From Caballeronia sp. TF1N1 (GTDB lineage: Bacteria; Pseudomonadota; Gammaproteobacteria; Burkholderiales; Burkholderiaceae), in the NCBI RefSeq assembly GCF_022878925.1, contig NZ_CP084628.1, positions 124,001 through 188,000 of the forward strand: a DNA stretch of 64,000 nt. The letters are read 5' to 3'. Both the position numbers and the translations under genes were made by a program. Positions 8,467 through 17,779 of the stretch are shown one piece after another (position 1 is the first letter of the stretch; each line of letters begins with the position of its first letter). The notes beneath the pieces were generated by a model. The model was not told the DNA's origin and did no database searches. It saw only the letters and a list, made by a program, of their open reading frames with translations.

Positions 8467-9141
8467 TCACTTATCCGGATGGGTTGCAAGCTCGCTCATG
8501 TGAGCCAGCATATTGGCGGGGTCGACGAATACGTGCAAGGCCCCTGCCCGCTGCAGCTCGGCCTCGCCCACACCGCCCGACTGCAGCCCTATTCCGTAGG
8601 CATGGCAACGGCGCGCGCCAAGCAAGTCCCAAGTGCTGTCTCCGACGACATAGCTGTATTCGATTGCAACACCTAGCTGCTTGGCTGCGGCCATGAACAC
8701 ATCCGGCTCCGGCTTACCATGCTCGACTTCGCTGCTGGTTGCAACTACGGCCGTTTTGGCATCGATGCCCAGCTTTTCGAGGTTTGCCGCAGTTGCTTCC
8801 GGGCTTCCGCTGGTCGCGATGGCCCACGGTATATCGGCCTTGGTCAAGGCTGCAAGCAACGCCTGCGCACCCGGCAAAGGCAAGATCTGCGGTGAAAGTT
8901 CCTTCAACAGTTCGCCCTGCCGACGCTTTACGCGATCAATGCAGTCCGCCGAGGTTTCGCCAGCGATCTCCCGAAAAATCTGCGCTGCGAACAGTTCGCT
9001 ACTCATCCCGATTTTTCGATGGATTCTCGATCCAGGCAGCGCAAGGCCCTCGCTCGCAAGCGCTTCGGTCCAGGCGGAGACGTGTTGGTAGACGCTGTCG
9101 ACGAGCGTTCCATCGAGATCGAAGATAAAGGCCGTTTTCAT
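8467..9141 (-). CDS. HAD-superfamily phosphatase (beta-PGM/phosphoglycolate-like)
   Basis: A 224-residue soluble haloacid dehalogenase-fold hydrolase. All four motifs are visible: D8-L-D10-G-T in motif I (nucleophile and acid/base), T110-S111-G in motif II, K143 in G-K-P-E-P-D-V-F for motif III, and G167-D168-S-T-W-D172 for motif IV. The cap between motifs I and II is the helical C1 type. This pattern fits phosphoglycolate phosphatase, beta-phosphoglucomutase-like or 2-deoxyglucose-6-phosphatase-like enzymes; the substrate cannot be chosen from sequence. It is monocistronic and convergent with dps. Confidence 0.87.
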   Translation of the reverse strand: MKTAFIFDLDGTLVDSVYQHVSAWTEALASEGLALPGSRIHRKIGMSSELFAAQIFREIAGETSADCIDRVKRRQGELLKELSPQILPLPGAQALLAALTKADIPWAIATSGSPEATAANLEKLGIDAKTAVVATSSEVEHGKPEPDVFMAAAKQLGVAIEYSYVVGDSTWDLLGARRCHAYGIGLQSGGVGEAELQRAGALHVFVDPANMLAHMSELATHPDK

Positions 9142-9667
9142 CGTTTATTCCTGAAGCATGCCGGTTGACTGAAAAGCTACTTGGATATGCGAACGCGTGA
9201 CGGGCTGCGCCTCTCCTTCCTTCCTGTCGAGATCCGACATGACCCGCGCACGCGGGCGGGCGCTTGCAGTTTGCCGATGTTGACTAGCGTCGGAGTGTGA
9301 GTTAAGCCGTTTTCCCGGATGCTAGATGTTCGGCATCCTTAGGTCCAACCCCAAAGGCTCACGCTTGCCAGGGGTCTTCCCTAACGCTGCGCACGATGGA
9401 TGCCTGAGCATGCGTCACAACTGCTATCCACTCCGATTTGCTTGGTGCGCCGCTAAAAATTCGGCATTCATTCGCCTTGAGGTTGCGCATGACGGTCGCT
9501 TTCACTGACAATCACCAAGCCACTCGTTCGGGACGCGTCCGGACCGTCGATCGAAAAGTTATTCAGGAGATCGAGGTTTGACCCCAGAATACACACTGCC
9601 GCGATAGCGTCCGGCATACCGCCTTCAATAAGACTGTTCGAGCAGACTGATCTCGTCGAGGAATGAC
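9142..9667. other. Intergenic: no clear gene; one hairpin and a 30-codon frame
   Basis: A 526-base gap between the divergent HAD and sensor-kinase genes. Seen: a hairpin with GGATGC/GCATCC arms (9317-9338) and a 30-codon ATG frame (9489-9581) that is hydrophilic and resembles nothing I know. No tRNA or recognised riboswitch is apparent. Confidence 0.35.
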
Positions 9668-11221
9668 ATGGCCCCGAATTCGCAGCGAACGCCGGCGTCG
9701 GTATCGTCGAAGCTGGTTGCACAACGTCTGCGCAAGCAACAGGAGCTGGCAGTTGCGTTTGGCGCCACGGCTTTCGGGTTGCTTCACTTCCCTAAGGTTC
9801 TCGACGAGGCATGCCGGGTCCTGTCCGAGGGAATGAATGCGAAGCATACAAAAGTGCTGCGCTACGTCGCCTCAAATCACACGCTCATCATGACGGCGGG
9901 TATTGGATGGGACGACGAGGATTGGCTCATTCCAGTGGAAGCGGAAGCGAGTAATCCTGCTGGGGCGGCGTTCCTCACGCGCCGCATCGTCGTAAGCGGC
10001 GACATCGACGTGGACAAGCGATTCAACGTTCCTCCAATCATGGCCCGGCATGGACTCAAAAGCGCGATCAATGTCCCGATTCAAGGTATGGGAGAGCCGT
10101 TCGGCATTCTCGAGGTGGATAGCACGCATAGCCATGCTTTTGCCGATGTCGACGCGGTGTTCATTTCGGCTATCGCCAACATCATTTCCTTCTGCCGGGA
10201 ACAGAGCCTGGCCGAGGACGGACTCGGCGCGGCACAACGCTTTTCGCCTCAACTCGTGGGTGCGAGTTCCGACTGCGTGTTGCTGGTGACGACGGACGGA
10301 AAGATCGAATTTGCCAACGAGGCCTGTCAATCCGCGTTTGCATTCAAGGAAGGCTCCAACCTCGTCGGGGCTGCTCACACCGCGTTATGGCACGACGATG
10401 ACCAAGCACGCATTGCACAGGCCGTTCGCGCAGCCATTGCAGGGAAGTCCACGCACGTCGATGGGCGCAGCGCGTCTGCCATCATCGGCGACGAGCAGTC
10501 GTGGGATGTATCCATTTCCCCCGTGCTCAATGAGCACGGCGCCATTACCGGCGCGTTGATGGTGCTGCGGAACATCACGGAATGGCGCTCGCATGAAGAC
10601 GCGCTCGTCAAGATGGTCTCATCGCAGGAAGCCAGGCTGGAAGACTCGGCTCTGGCAATCAAGGAAGTGCATCATCGCGTCCGCAATAGTCTCCAGTTGG
10701 TGCAGACTCTTCTCTCGCTGCAGGCAAGTTTGGCAGCAGACGCAACCGTCAAGCATCAGCTCCAGGCAGCGGCCACGCGAGTGGATTGCATTGGATCGGT
10801 ACATGAGCGTTTGTATTCGACGGATAACGCCTTGAAAACCGATGCGCAGGATTATCTAAGCGGCGTGGTCGATCACATAACCGCATTAGACCCAGGCAGA
10901 TCGATCTCGGTCGATGCGAGAGGCGTCTCATTGAGCGAGACGCAGATGACCACATTGGGACTCGTCGTGGCTGAAATGACGATGAACGCGTTGAAGTACG
11001 GTCGTGGGCATATTCATGTGGGCCTGACGGACGAGACGGGTAATCTGACGTTAGTGGTCGAGGATGAAGGCAACGGCTTTCCGGAGCATTTTCCTACGCC
11101 TAGCGGGACCGGTCTCGGAATGCGCTTGATTCAGCGGTTTAGTGGCGCGTCTGGAGGCAGCGTCCGGGTCGACAGGTCGGTTTCGTTTAGTCGACTGGTT
11201 GTAACGTTCACCAAGAGGTGA
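9668..11221 (+). CDS. GAF-PAS sensor histidine kinase, HisKA_2 type
   Basis: A 517-residue cytosolic kinase with no membrane segment. Order: N-terminal helix, GAF domain (about 35-180), PAS domain (about 197-308), then a HisKA_2 dimerisation domain with I-K-E-V-H-H-R-V-R-N, where H336 is the likely phospho-acceptor, and an HATPase_c domain (N-box M-T-M-N440-A-L-K-Y; G-T-G-L-G-M-R-L-I near 480). This architecture belongs to kinases of light, redox or general-stress pathways in proteobacteria. AGGAA precedes the ATG. No response regulator lies beside it, so it is an orphan kinase whose partner is encoded elsewhere. Confidence 0.88.
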   Translation: MAPNSQRTPASVSSKLVAQRLRKQQELAVAFGATAFGLLHFPKVLDEACRVLSEGMNAKHTKVLRYVASNHTLIMTAGIGWDDEDWLIPVEAEASNPAGAAFLTRRIVVSGDIDVDKRFNVPPIMARHGLKSAINVPIQGMGEPFGILEVDSTHSHAFADVDAVFISAIANIISFCREQSLAEDGLGAAQRFSPQLVGASSDCVLLVTTDGKIEFANEACQSAFAFKEGSNLVGAAHTALWHDDDQARIAQAVRAAIAGKSTHVDGRSASAIIGDEQSWDVSISPVLNEHGAITGALMVLRNITEWRSHEDALVKMVSSQEARLEDSALAIKEVHHRVRNSLQLVQTLLSLQASLAADATVKHQLQAAATRVDCIGSVHERLYSTDNALKTDAQDYLSGVVDHITALDPGRSISVDARGVSLSETQMTTLGLVVAEMTMNALKYGRGHIHVGLTDETGNLTLVVEDEGNGFPEHFPTPSGTGLGMRLIQRFSGASGGSVRVDRSVSFSRLVVTFTKR

Positions 11222-11670
11222 TGGGCGACAGGCCAGCGATGGATCGAGAGCGTAACGCTGCTCTTAGCGATGGTATGAAATTCCTCATCGGCCGTCGATT
11301 GTCACAGCGAACGCGGGATGCTACATCAGCGCACCGCCAACGACGCTCGCAGGCAGCGCCGTGGTCCCTGACATGCTAGCTTGCATGCCATGACAACGCA
11401 ATTGTCCGAGCTTTCCTGACGTGCATTGTTTGGTCGCGCACAGAGTCCTGAACCCGCACGCGTAATATTCCGTAAGCATCTATTTAGCGCGGAGCCGATT
11501 GGACGAATGCCGTATTGCGGATTCGGTCCACTACGCGCGAGATTCAATAAAACAAAGCGAGCATGCCCGCAGTCCACCGACTGTGAGTGTACGTGCGCGT
11601 ATAAAGATTTCACCGGGGGTGTCGCTGTTTCATGACACGTCACTAAACTATAAGAACTCATTCTGACCAA
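11222..11670. other. Intergenic: promoter region with a GTGTC-N10-GACAC dyad
   Basis: A 449-base gap between two plus-strand genes. A perfect dyad GTGTC-N10-GACAC (11619-11638) ends 32 bases before the next ATG, a position suited to an operator. The half-sites equal those of the sigma-54 activator sites at 30144-30162, but the spacer is one base longer. No gene is seen. Confidence 0.35.
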
Positions 11671-12771
11671 ATGCAATCGTCAATTCTTGCCAAGCCTCCC
11701 AACGCGGACGAGACAAGACTTTCTGCGCCAGATAAGTCCATTAACGAATCGACACTCCGTGGATTGGCAGGTAAAGATCGACAAAGCTCCAAGCCGTCCG
11801 CTTTGCCAGAAAGAAAAGCGAGATCAGAAAGCGCCGCCCTCGCTCCTCGATCAGTCTTTCATGAACCGTGGTGGCTCGATATTGCAACCGATGGCAATTG
11901 GCGGTCAGCCAAAGTCCGGCGCGGCGACGAAATTGTCGGCGAGATGCCGTACTCGCTAAGCCGCAAAGGACTCTGGCGCACCTCGCAAATGCCACCGCTC
12001 ACACGGACGCTCGGACCGGCTTTCAAGATCAATGAAGCCGATAAGACGCGCGCGATGCTGGATCGCATCAGCATCACGGAAGAACTGATCGGGCAGATTC
12101 CCGACGTCCACAGCTTCTATCAGATCTTCGACCCGCGCGTGGAAGATGCCCTTGCGTTCGGCCTGAATGGCTTTACCGTGTCGACGCGATACACGCTGCA
12201 GTTCTCCGCCGATCGCTCCATCGAGGAACTCTGGAAAGGTCTGCATTACAAGACTCGCAATATGATTCGTACCGGTCAGAAGTTCGTGACCGTGAAGCCA
12301 CTCGAACCTGCGCAATTCAACCGGTTCTACGAAAGCAACCTCGAAGCACGCAGTCGTTCGAATGTCTATGGATCGAGCGTGATGCAACGACTCGTCGATG
12401 CTTTCGTCGAGCGCGGCGCGGGATATCTGCTTGGCGCCTTCGACACGACCGGCGCGCTCGTCGCCGCGATAGGCGTCACCTTCGACAATCATGCCGCGTA
12501 TTACATGCTGTCTTCGCGCACGCGGGATGCTCATGGCGGTGCGATCAGCGTGCTCGTCTGGCAGGCTATCGAAGACGCCATGAAACGACAGTTGACCTTC
12601 GACTTCGACGGCATTCCCAACGCAAGCACGTTCCGCTTTCTTAGCGGGTTCAAACCCGTGCTCAAGCCGCGCATCGTGATCGAGCGGCATAGTCCCGTCT
12701 GGTCGATGGCCAAGGCAGGCCGCCGTCTGATTCGCCCGAGAAAATCGGACTGGTTCGTCTCGACGGTTTGA
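11671..12771 (+). CDS. GNAT/FemAB-like acyltransferase (BioF2/Acetyltransf_6 type)
   Basis: A 366-residue soluble protein. After a low-complexity, Ser/Lys-rich N-terminus (about 1-55), the segment F-H-E-P-W-W-L-D-I-A opens a double GNAT-like fold of the kind found in FemAB, BioF2 and CelD-like proteins. L-H-Y-K-T-R-N-M-I-R-T-G-Q-K (near 190) and F-N-R-F-Y-E-S-N-L-E-A-R are typical of the aminoacyl/acyl-transferring half, and D-F-D-G-I-P-N-A closes the fold. Such enzymes often modify exopolysaccharide or peptidoglycan precursors. A second, divergent member follows 107 bases downstream; the two probably act together. Confidence 0.7.
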   Translation: MQSSILAKPPNADETRLSAPDKSINESTLRGLAGKDRQSSKPSALPERKARSESAALAPRSVFHEPWWLDIATDGNWRSAKVRRGDEIVGEMPYSLSRKGLWRTSQMPPLTRTLGPAFKINEADKTRAMLDRISITEELIGQIPDVHSFYQIFDPRVEDALAFGLNGFTVSTRYTLQFSADRSIEELWKGLHYKTRNMIRTGQKFVTVKPLEPAQFNRFYESNLEARSRSNVYGSSVMQRLVDAFVERGAGYLLGAFDTTGALVAAIGVTFDNHAAYYMLSSRTRDAHGGAISVLVWQAIEDAMKRQLTFDFDGIPNASTFRFLSGFKPVLKPRIVIERHSPVWSMAKAGRRLIRPRKSDWFVSTV

Positions 12772-12878
12772 CTGAACGCCAGGGGTGCGCTCGAGCATTT
12801 CATAGAGAACGGGGTCTGTGTTTTCCGCAAGGAAGCACATGGCAGCGGTAAATCCAAAATAACAATTCGGCCAACGTT

Positions 12879-14108
12879 ATGCAGCGACTGAACGGCAATG
12901 CAACACGCCAGCAGACTGGCATCAGCATCATCAGCGATCCGGAAAACTTTCTTGCACTCCGCGACGAATGGAACTCGCTATGGTCCCGTATAGGCGGACA
13001 TCATTACCAGTCATTCGACGTTTGCTGGCTCTGCTGGACGCGAGTAGCCAAGCCGCGTGGCGGTAGCTTGCATTGCATCGTATATCGGGAGCGCGGAGAA
13101 CTCGTGCTCGTCTGGCCTCTGGTGCGCCGTCGACGCTCGCTCTGGACGATCCTCGAGCCGCTGGCATCGGGAACGGCCGACCATACGAGCATCCTCGCAC
13201 CGACCGGATCGGAAGCGGCTATCGAAGCTGCGTGGCAGGCCGCCAGCAAGGGAAGCAGCATCGATCTGTTCTCGATTCCCTACGTGAGCAAAGGCACGCG
13301 GCTCGACCGTCTTGCGTCGGGGCACGGCGGTCTCGTCGTAGCCAGACAGGACATCTCGGCTCTGGCGCTCCTGCGCCAGGAACCCGACTGGACGGCGTAT
13401 TGCAAAACGCTCTCTACGTTGTCGAAGAAAAAGCCCGGCGCGCTGGAGCGCCGCTTCATGAAAGAGGGTGCGCTCGAAATCAAGGTGCTCGACGCTCGGG
13501 ATGTGAGCGAGCATCGCAAATGGGTCGATTGGATGCTTGCGCAAAAGCGGCAATGGGCCGAACGAAACGGCAAGGACGGCCCGTGGCTGCAATCGGAGGG
13601 ATACCGCGACTATCTGGTCGATCTGCTCGATGGAAGCCGTGGGAAGTCGTTGGCATTGATGTTCGTGATGACCCTCGACAATGTACCGGTGTGCGCCAAC
13701 ATGGTCGGACTGGCGCTGACTTGCGCAAGTGGTCTGATCGCGGGTTTCGATCCGAGCTTCTCCAAGTTCTCGCCCGGCGCCATCATGATGGAGCGCTGCG
13801 TCAAGTGGGCATGGGAGAACCAGATGGATCTCGATTTCGGCGTCGGATCGGAACCCTTCAAGGCTTACTGGAGTCGCGGCAACGTTCTTCAGAACACGAG
13901 TTTCGAACTCGCGCTCTCCCCGTGGGGACGAGTCGCTTTCCTTGCGAAAGATTGCTTGAAGAAGCTTGCCGAGTGGAAGGCGTCGCGAGCGAATGGCAGC
14001 GAGGCGCAAGGATCGGTTCAGCCAGCCGATGCCGACTTGGCAAAGTTTCCGTCCTCGCTGCCGGGGAAAAGCGTTGCAGGTCTCACGCGCTCGCGAATGA
14101 GTGCGTAG
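12879..14108 (+). CDS. GNAT-family acyltransferase, CelD/BcsL-like
   Basis: A 409-residue protein of the Acetyltransf_6 (CelD-like) group. Seen: W-N-S-L-W-S-R-I-G-G-H-H-Y-Q-S-F-D near the start, where family members have W-x-x-L plus an aromatic-rich stretch; then L-S-K-K-K-P-G-A-L-E-R-R-F (about 190) and the closing D-L-D-F-G-V-G-S-E-P-F-K-A-Y-W, which resembles the D-F-x-x-G-D-E-x-Y-K motif typical of CelD-like proteins. Relatives sit in cellulose or other exopolysaccharide loci. Paired with the preceding FemAB-like gene and followed by a 28-bp palindrome; no glycosyltransferases are nearby, so the acceptor is unknown. Confidence 0.75.
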   Translation: MQRLNGNATRQQTGISIISDPENFLALRDEWNSLWSRIGGHHYQSFDVCWLCWTRVAKPRGGSLHCIVYRERGELVLVWPLVRRRRSLWTILEPLASGTADHTSILAPTGSEAAIEAAWQAASKGSSIDLFSIPYVSKGTRLDRLASGHGGLVVARQDISALALLRQEPDWTAYCKTLSTLSKKKPGALERRFMKEGALEIKVLDARDVSEHRKWVDWMLAQKRQWAERNGKDGPWLQSEGYRDYLVDLLDGSRGKSLALMFVMTLDNVPVCANMVGLALTCASGLIAGFDPSFSKFSPGAIMMERCVKWAWENQMDLDFGVGSEPFKAYWSRGNVLQNTSFELALSPWGRVAFLAKDCLKKLAEWKASRANGSEAQGSVQPADADLAKFPSSLPGKSVAGLTRSRMSA

Positions 14109-14135
14109 TGAGCTAGCGCGATCGCGCTAGCTCAC
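14108..14135. terminator. Perfect 28-bp palindrome after the acyltransferase pair
   Basis: GTGAGCTAGCGCGA joined directly to its complement, beginning at the last base of the stop codon. A second smaller hairpin (CGAGCGC/GCGCTCG, 14142-14158) follows. There is no U-run; it lies between convergent genes, so it is probably a bidirectional terminator. Confidence 0.5.
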
Positions 14136-14158
14136 CGGCTGCGAGCGCGCAGCGCTCG

Positions 14159-15049
14159 TCAGTGCTCGCAAAATTCTCTCAGCGCCGCGACGAGCAATTC
14201 GGGTTGTTCCTCGGCGAGAAAATGTCCGCACTTGGGCAGCGAACCGCCGCGCACGTTGTCGGCGACGGCGCTCATTCGGCTGACCATGTGCGGGCCCCAA
14301 CGCTTCTCGCCGCCCAACGCGAGAACCGGGACGCTTGCCGGCAACCGCGCCGCCGCGCGGTTATCCATGACATCCTGAGGGAATTGCCGATACATCTCCA
14401 TCGCCGCCCGGAACGCGCCGGGATGCATATAGGCACGCACATATTCGTCCATGTCGCGTGCCGATATGGCAGCGGGGTTATCGGTTCGATCGTTGATGAA
14501 TGCGCTGATATAAATACGCTCACGGCCACCGCAAATCAGGGCTTCCGGCAGGAACGGCTTCTGATGAAACGAGAAGTGAAAGAGCAAGGGACTCGATGCG
14601 ATCTCATCCCAATCGCCGATGCCCGGAATGGACGCGTCGAGCACGGTGAGCGAACGCACGGGAAACTGCCATGCGAAGGCGTAAGCGACCATCGCGCCGA
14701 TATCGTGACCGACGACATGGGGCGGCTCGTCGCCGAATTTCCTCACCAGACCGAAGAGGTCTGCCGCGAGTTGCTTTTTCGTGTAGCCCGCTTCCGTCTT
14801 GTCCGAGAAGCCCACGCCTCGAAGATCAGGGACGATCAAAGTAAAGTCTTCGCCGAGCGGCAGGAGCACGCGGCTCCATTCCCACCAGTTCTGCGGGAAG
14901 CCATGGATCAGAAGCATGATTGGCGCTGTACCAACGGGCCTTCCGCCGGTCACGTAATGCAGTTTCACGTCTCCGACAACGTCTGCGTCATGCCGGAATC
15001 CGTCGGGGAGAACGTCTGGGGAGAATTGTCCTTCTGAAAACATCTGCAT
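14159..15049 (-). CDS. Alpha/beta hydrolase, epoxide hydrolase-like
   Basis: A 296-residue alpha/beta hydrolase. H-G-F-P-Q-N-W-W-E-W (49-58) carries the oxyanion HGxP motif, the nucleophile is Asp116 in G-H-D-I-G-A, and the catalytic His276 lies in C-G-H-F-L-A-E-E-Q-P-E. An Asp nucleophile with HGFP fits epoxide hydrolases and related dehalogenases. Third gene of a minus-strand run: SDR, small esterase-like hydrolase, then this gene, with gaps of about 50 bases. The set probably works on one small organic substrate under the divergent LysR at 16774. Confidence 0.86.
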   Translation of the reverse strand: MQMFSEGQFSPDVLPDGFRHDADVVGDVKLHYVTGGRPVGTAPIMLLIHGFPQNWWEWSRVLLPLGEDFTLIVPDLRGVGFSDKTEAGYTKKQLAADLFGLVRKFGDEPPHVVGHDIGAMVAYAFAWQFPVRSLTVLDASIPGIGDWDEIASSPLLFHFSFHQKPFLPEALICGGRERIYISAFINDRTDNPAAISARDMDEYVRAYMHPGAFRAAMEMYRQFPQDVMDNRAAARLPASVPVLALGGEKRWGPHMVSRMSAVADNVRGGSLPKCGHFLAEEQPELLVAALREFCEH

Positions 15050-15096
15050 ACTCCGGATCGAGTTATTGCATCAATTGAGAAGCGAACGCTTAAGCC

Positions 15097-15852
15097 TTAG
15101 CCAATTGCCGCGCCGATGATTTCCGCAAGCTGCGCGGGTTGCGAGAAGAATGGTGAGTGGCTGGTCTCGATGGTCACGACCTCGGCGCCCGGCACGTCGG
15201 CTTGCATCAGCCGTTGTTGCGCGATTGGAAGAGCGAGGTCCTTCGTGCATTCGATGAAGACTCGCGGAATCGATCCATAACGCTCCTTCGTCGTGTCGAT
15301 CCGCGCAGCGTAAGGCGCCGTGGCATTGATGCGGGCAACGTTGGCCGCGGCCACGGCCACGTCCCGATCGCTGCAATCACCATAGAACGACGACCGCACT
15401 CTACGAACGTCATCGACGTTCAACGCTACGCCCTTGCCATCAGGCGTTGCATTCACAATCTCGAAGAGCGCTTTGACCGAAGGATCGTTCGTATAGCCTT
15501 CAGATAGAAGGTAATCATTCGCCGATTTACCCGGCGGCGTCATGAACGCGGCAAGGTAGATGAGCTTGCTGATCTTCTCCGGATATTTCTCGGCAAGATA
15601 AGTGAGCGACACGCCCCCCATGCTATGTCCTAGCAACACAAAAGGCTCGTGCGCGCTTTCGAGCAACGCGGCAACGGACGCCGTGTAGTCGGCCATGTCT
15701 TCGACTTGATCGTAGGTTGCGGGATCGAATCCGTGCGATTTCAAGTCCGGGTGGATGATGCAGTGTCCGCGCGCTGCAAGCAACGTGGCCACCTTCTGAA
15801 AACAACCGCCCCAATGCCATGCGCCGTGTATCAACACGATGGTTTGCTTCAT
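15097..15852 (-). CDS. Alpha/beta hydrolase, plant methylesterase/EstC-like
   Basis: A 251-residue hydrolase beginning M-K-Q-T-I-V-L-I-H-G-A-W-H-W-G-G, the start typical of the methyl-esterase / hydroxynitrile-lyase-like branch. The nucleophile is Ser77 in G-H-S-M-G-G and the catalytic His is H232 in E-T-S-H-S-P-F. ATG 15852 is preceded by CAGGAG; the open frame extends upstream to 16023 but overlaps the SDR gene and is not protein-like. Likely hydrolyses an ester in the same pathway as the flanking SDR and epoxide-hydrolase-like protein. Confidence 0.85.
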   Translation of the reverse strand: MKQTIVLIHGAWHWGGCFQKVATLLAARGHCIIHPDLKSHGFDPATYDQVEDMADYTASVAALLESAHEPFVLLGHSMGGVSLTYLAEKYPEKISKLIYLAAFMTPPGKSANDYLLSEGYTNDPSVKALFEIVNATPDGKGVALNVDDVRRVRSSFYGDCSDRDVAVAAANVARINATAPYAARIDTTKERYGSIPRVFIECTKDLALPIAQQRLMQADVPGAEVVTIETSHSPFFSQPAQLAEIIGAAIG

Positions 15853-15905
15853 ATGCGCGCTCCTGGGAATGTGTTTAATCGCGAGTGATGTCGATGCACG
15901 CTGGT

Positions 15906-16679
15906 CTACAAGCGATTCATATGCATCCCGGCGTCGAGCTCGAAGGCACTTCCCGTCGAGAAGGCGAACGTTCCGATGGCAAGCGTCGCGACCGCGCGTC
16001 CGATGTCGTCGGGCGTGCCCCATCGGCGAATCGGCGTAAGTCCATCACGTATGCGTTCGTCGAAACTGGCCGCCGAAACCGACGTCATGTCGGTGCGAAT
16101 GATGCCGGGACGAATCTCGTGAACCGCGATGCCATGCTCGGCAAGACGCGTGGCGAAGAGCTTGACCATCATCGAGACGCCCGCTTTGGAGATGCAATAT
16201 TCGCCACGGTTAATGCTGACGGTTTCCGCGCTCGTCGATGAAATGCACACGATGGATCGATACAAACTCGAATCAGGCTCATTCAGCATTCGACGCGCAA
16301 TCCGCTGCGTCAGAAAGAAGGGACCGCGCAGGTTGATGTCGAGATTGCGATCGTAGCTTTCGACCGAGACATCGAGCAGGTCACCGCGCGAAAGCACGGA
16401 CACGCCAGCATTATTGACGAGCGTGTCGATGCGTCCGAACGCGGACCACGCGCGCTCAGCGAGGTCGTCCTGCTCGTTCAGCTCGGCGATATCGCCTAGC
16501 GCCATCGCCCATTTGCGGCCTCTTGCTTCGACTCCCGCGATGGTTTCCTGCATGGCGTCGTCATCGCACAGATCGTTGATGACGATGTCGAATCCGGCAT
16601 CCGCGAGATGCCAGACAATGCCTCGGCCAATGCCTCTTCGACCGCCTGTGACCATCGCGACTGGCGCGTTACGCTTCAT
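15906..16679 (-). CDS. SDR-family oxidoreductase (3-oxoacyl-ACP reductase-like)
   Basis: A 257-residue short-chain dehydrogenase. The nucleotide motif T-G-G-R-R-G-I-G is at 11-18, N-N-A-G at 89-92, and the catalytic set is S147/S148, Y161 and K165 in G-E-Y-C-I-S-K. It is a close relative of the SDR at 58328: both share A-G-V-S-V-x-S-R-G-D-L-L-D-V, a distinctive stretch, so one probably arose by duplication or they act on related substrates. First gene of the minus-strand hydrolase operon and divergent from the LysR gene, 94 bases away. Confidence 0.9.
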   Translation of the reverse strand: MKRNAPVAMVTGGRRGIGRGIVWHLADAGFDIVINDLCDDDAMQETIAGVEARGRKWAMALGDIAELNEQDDLAERAWSAFGRIDTLVNNAGVSVLSRGDLLDVSVESYDRNLDINLRGPFFLTQRIARRMLNEPDSSLYRSIVCISSTSAETVSINRGEYCISKAGVSMMVKLFATRLAEHGIAVHEIRPGIIRTDMTSVSAASFDERIRDGLTPIRRWGTPDDIGRAVATLAIGTFAFSTGSAFELDAGMHMNRL

Positions 16680-16718
16680 GCAATCTCCCTGGCTGGTTCA
16701 TGTTGTTCGTCGACCATC

Positions 16719-16754
16719 GGTTTCGAATGCTAATCTCGTCCGGTGCTTCGAACC
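16719..16754. promoter_or_regulatory. Dyad in SDR/LysR divergent promoter
   Basis: GGTTTCGAA (16719-16727) and TTCGAACC (16747-16754) form an inverted repeat with one extra base in the left arm, within the 94-base gap. The spacing of about three helical turns would suit a LysR tetramer. Inference only. Confidence 0.35.
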
Positions 16755-16773
16755 TATCGATCGGATAAAGACA

Positions 16774-17682
16774 ATGTCAGACATCGACGTCAAGCTGCTC
16801 ACCGTCTTCGCGGAGACCTACAAGACGGGCAGCGTCTCGCAGACGGCAGTCAACCTCGGTCTCTCGCAACCGACCATCTCGTTCAATCTTTCTAAGCTGC
16901 GCGAGCACTATCGCGATCCACTCTTCGTGCGTTTCCCTCATGGGATGGAACCCACGCCATTTGCCACCGACCTCTACGGACGAGTGCTCGACCTGCTTGC
17001 GTCGTTCGAGGTCGTCTCGAAGTACCAGACCCAATTCGACCCCGCACTGGCCAATCGCGACTTTCATGTGGCATTGACCGACGTTGCACAGAACGTGTTG
17101 CTGCCTCGCTGGCTCAACCGGCTACGTTCGATTGCGCCCGAGGTCAAACTGACGATAAGTCATATCGCCGACGAAACGGCTGGCTTGATGCAGACTGGCG
17201 AAGTCGAACTTGCTATCGGCTACATGCCTCAACTCAACGAAGGCTTCTATCAACAACGGCTGATGGAAGAAACGTATATCGGCATCATCGCCGCGGATCA
17301 TCCAAGACTTAGCAGCCGGCCGAGTGTCGCCGAGTTCCTGGCGGAAGGACACATCGCGGTTACGCCATCGGGCACGGGTCACTCCATTCTCAACCGTGTC
17401 TTGCGAGAGATGCGTCTCACGCGAAGGGTCATGCTCGAAGTACCCAGTTACCTCGGCGTTGCTGAAATTGCGGCTCGCACCGATCTCGTCGCGATGATCC
17501 CATCACGACTTGCCGTACTCATGCTCAACGAAAAATCGATTCGATCGTTCGCGTTGCCGTTCGATCTTTCGGCTTATGTGGTGAAACAGCATTGGCATTC
17601 GCGTAACCATCACGACGCGGGGCATCGATGGCTGCGTTCCGTCGTGGCAGATCTCTTTCTCGAAGATTCGACGTCATCGTAA
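16774..17682 (+). CDS. LysR-family regulator (NahR/NodD-like)
   Basis: A 302-residue LysR protein. The DNA-binding domain (about 1-62) contains D-V-K-L-L-T-V-F-A-E-T-Y-K-T-G-S-V-S-Q-T-A and P-T-I-S-F-N-L-S-K-L-R, then R-D-P-L-F-V-R, a wording typical of the NahR/NodD/LinR group that senses aromatic or phenolic effectors. The start ATG 16774 begins the helix-turn-helix normally; the frame is open upstream but only opposite the SDR. Divergent from the SDR-hydrolase operon, which it most likely activates. Confidence 0.88.
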   Translation: MSDIDVKLLTVFAETYKTGSVSQTAVNLGLSQPTISFNLSKLREHYRDPLFVRFPHGMEPTPFATDLYGRVLDLLASFEVVSKYQTQFDPALANRDFHVALTDVAQNVLLPRWLNRLRSIAPEVKLTISHIADETAGLMQTGEVELAIGYMPQLNEGFYQQRLMEETYIGIIAADHPRLSSRPSVAEFLAEGHIAVTPSGTGHSILNRVLREMRLTRRVMLEVPSYLGVAEIAARTDLVAMIPSRLAVLMLNEKSIRSFALPFDLSAYVVKQHWHSRNHHDAGHRWLRSVVADLFLEDSTSS

Positions 17683-17779
17683 CCTTGAGTCGAGTATCGG
17701 CAGATAGTGAAGTGGTGTCCATAAAGCCAGCTCGATAAGCCTTATCCAATCCATCGATAGGCGCGCAACGGACAGTGCG

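Noticed and set aside
11459..11530. A sigma-54 promoter upstream of the acyltransferase genes
   Set aside because: A TTGGAC...TTGC pair occurs, but the GG-to-GC spacing is four bases too long.
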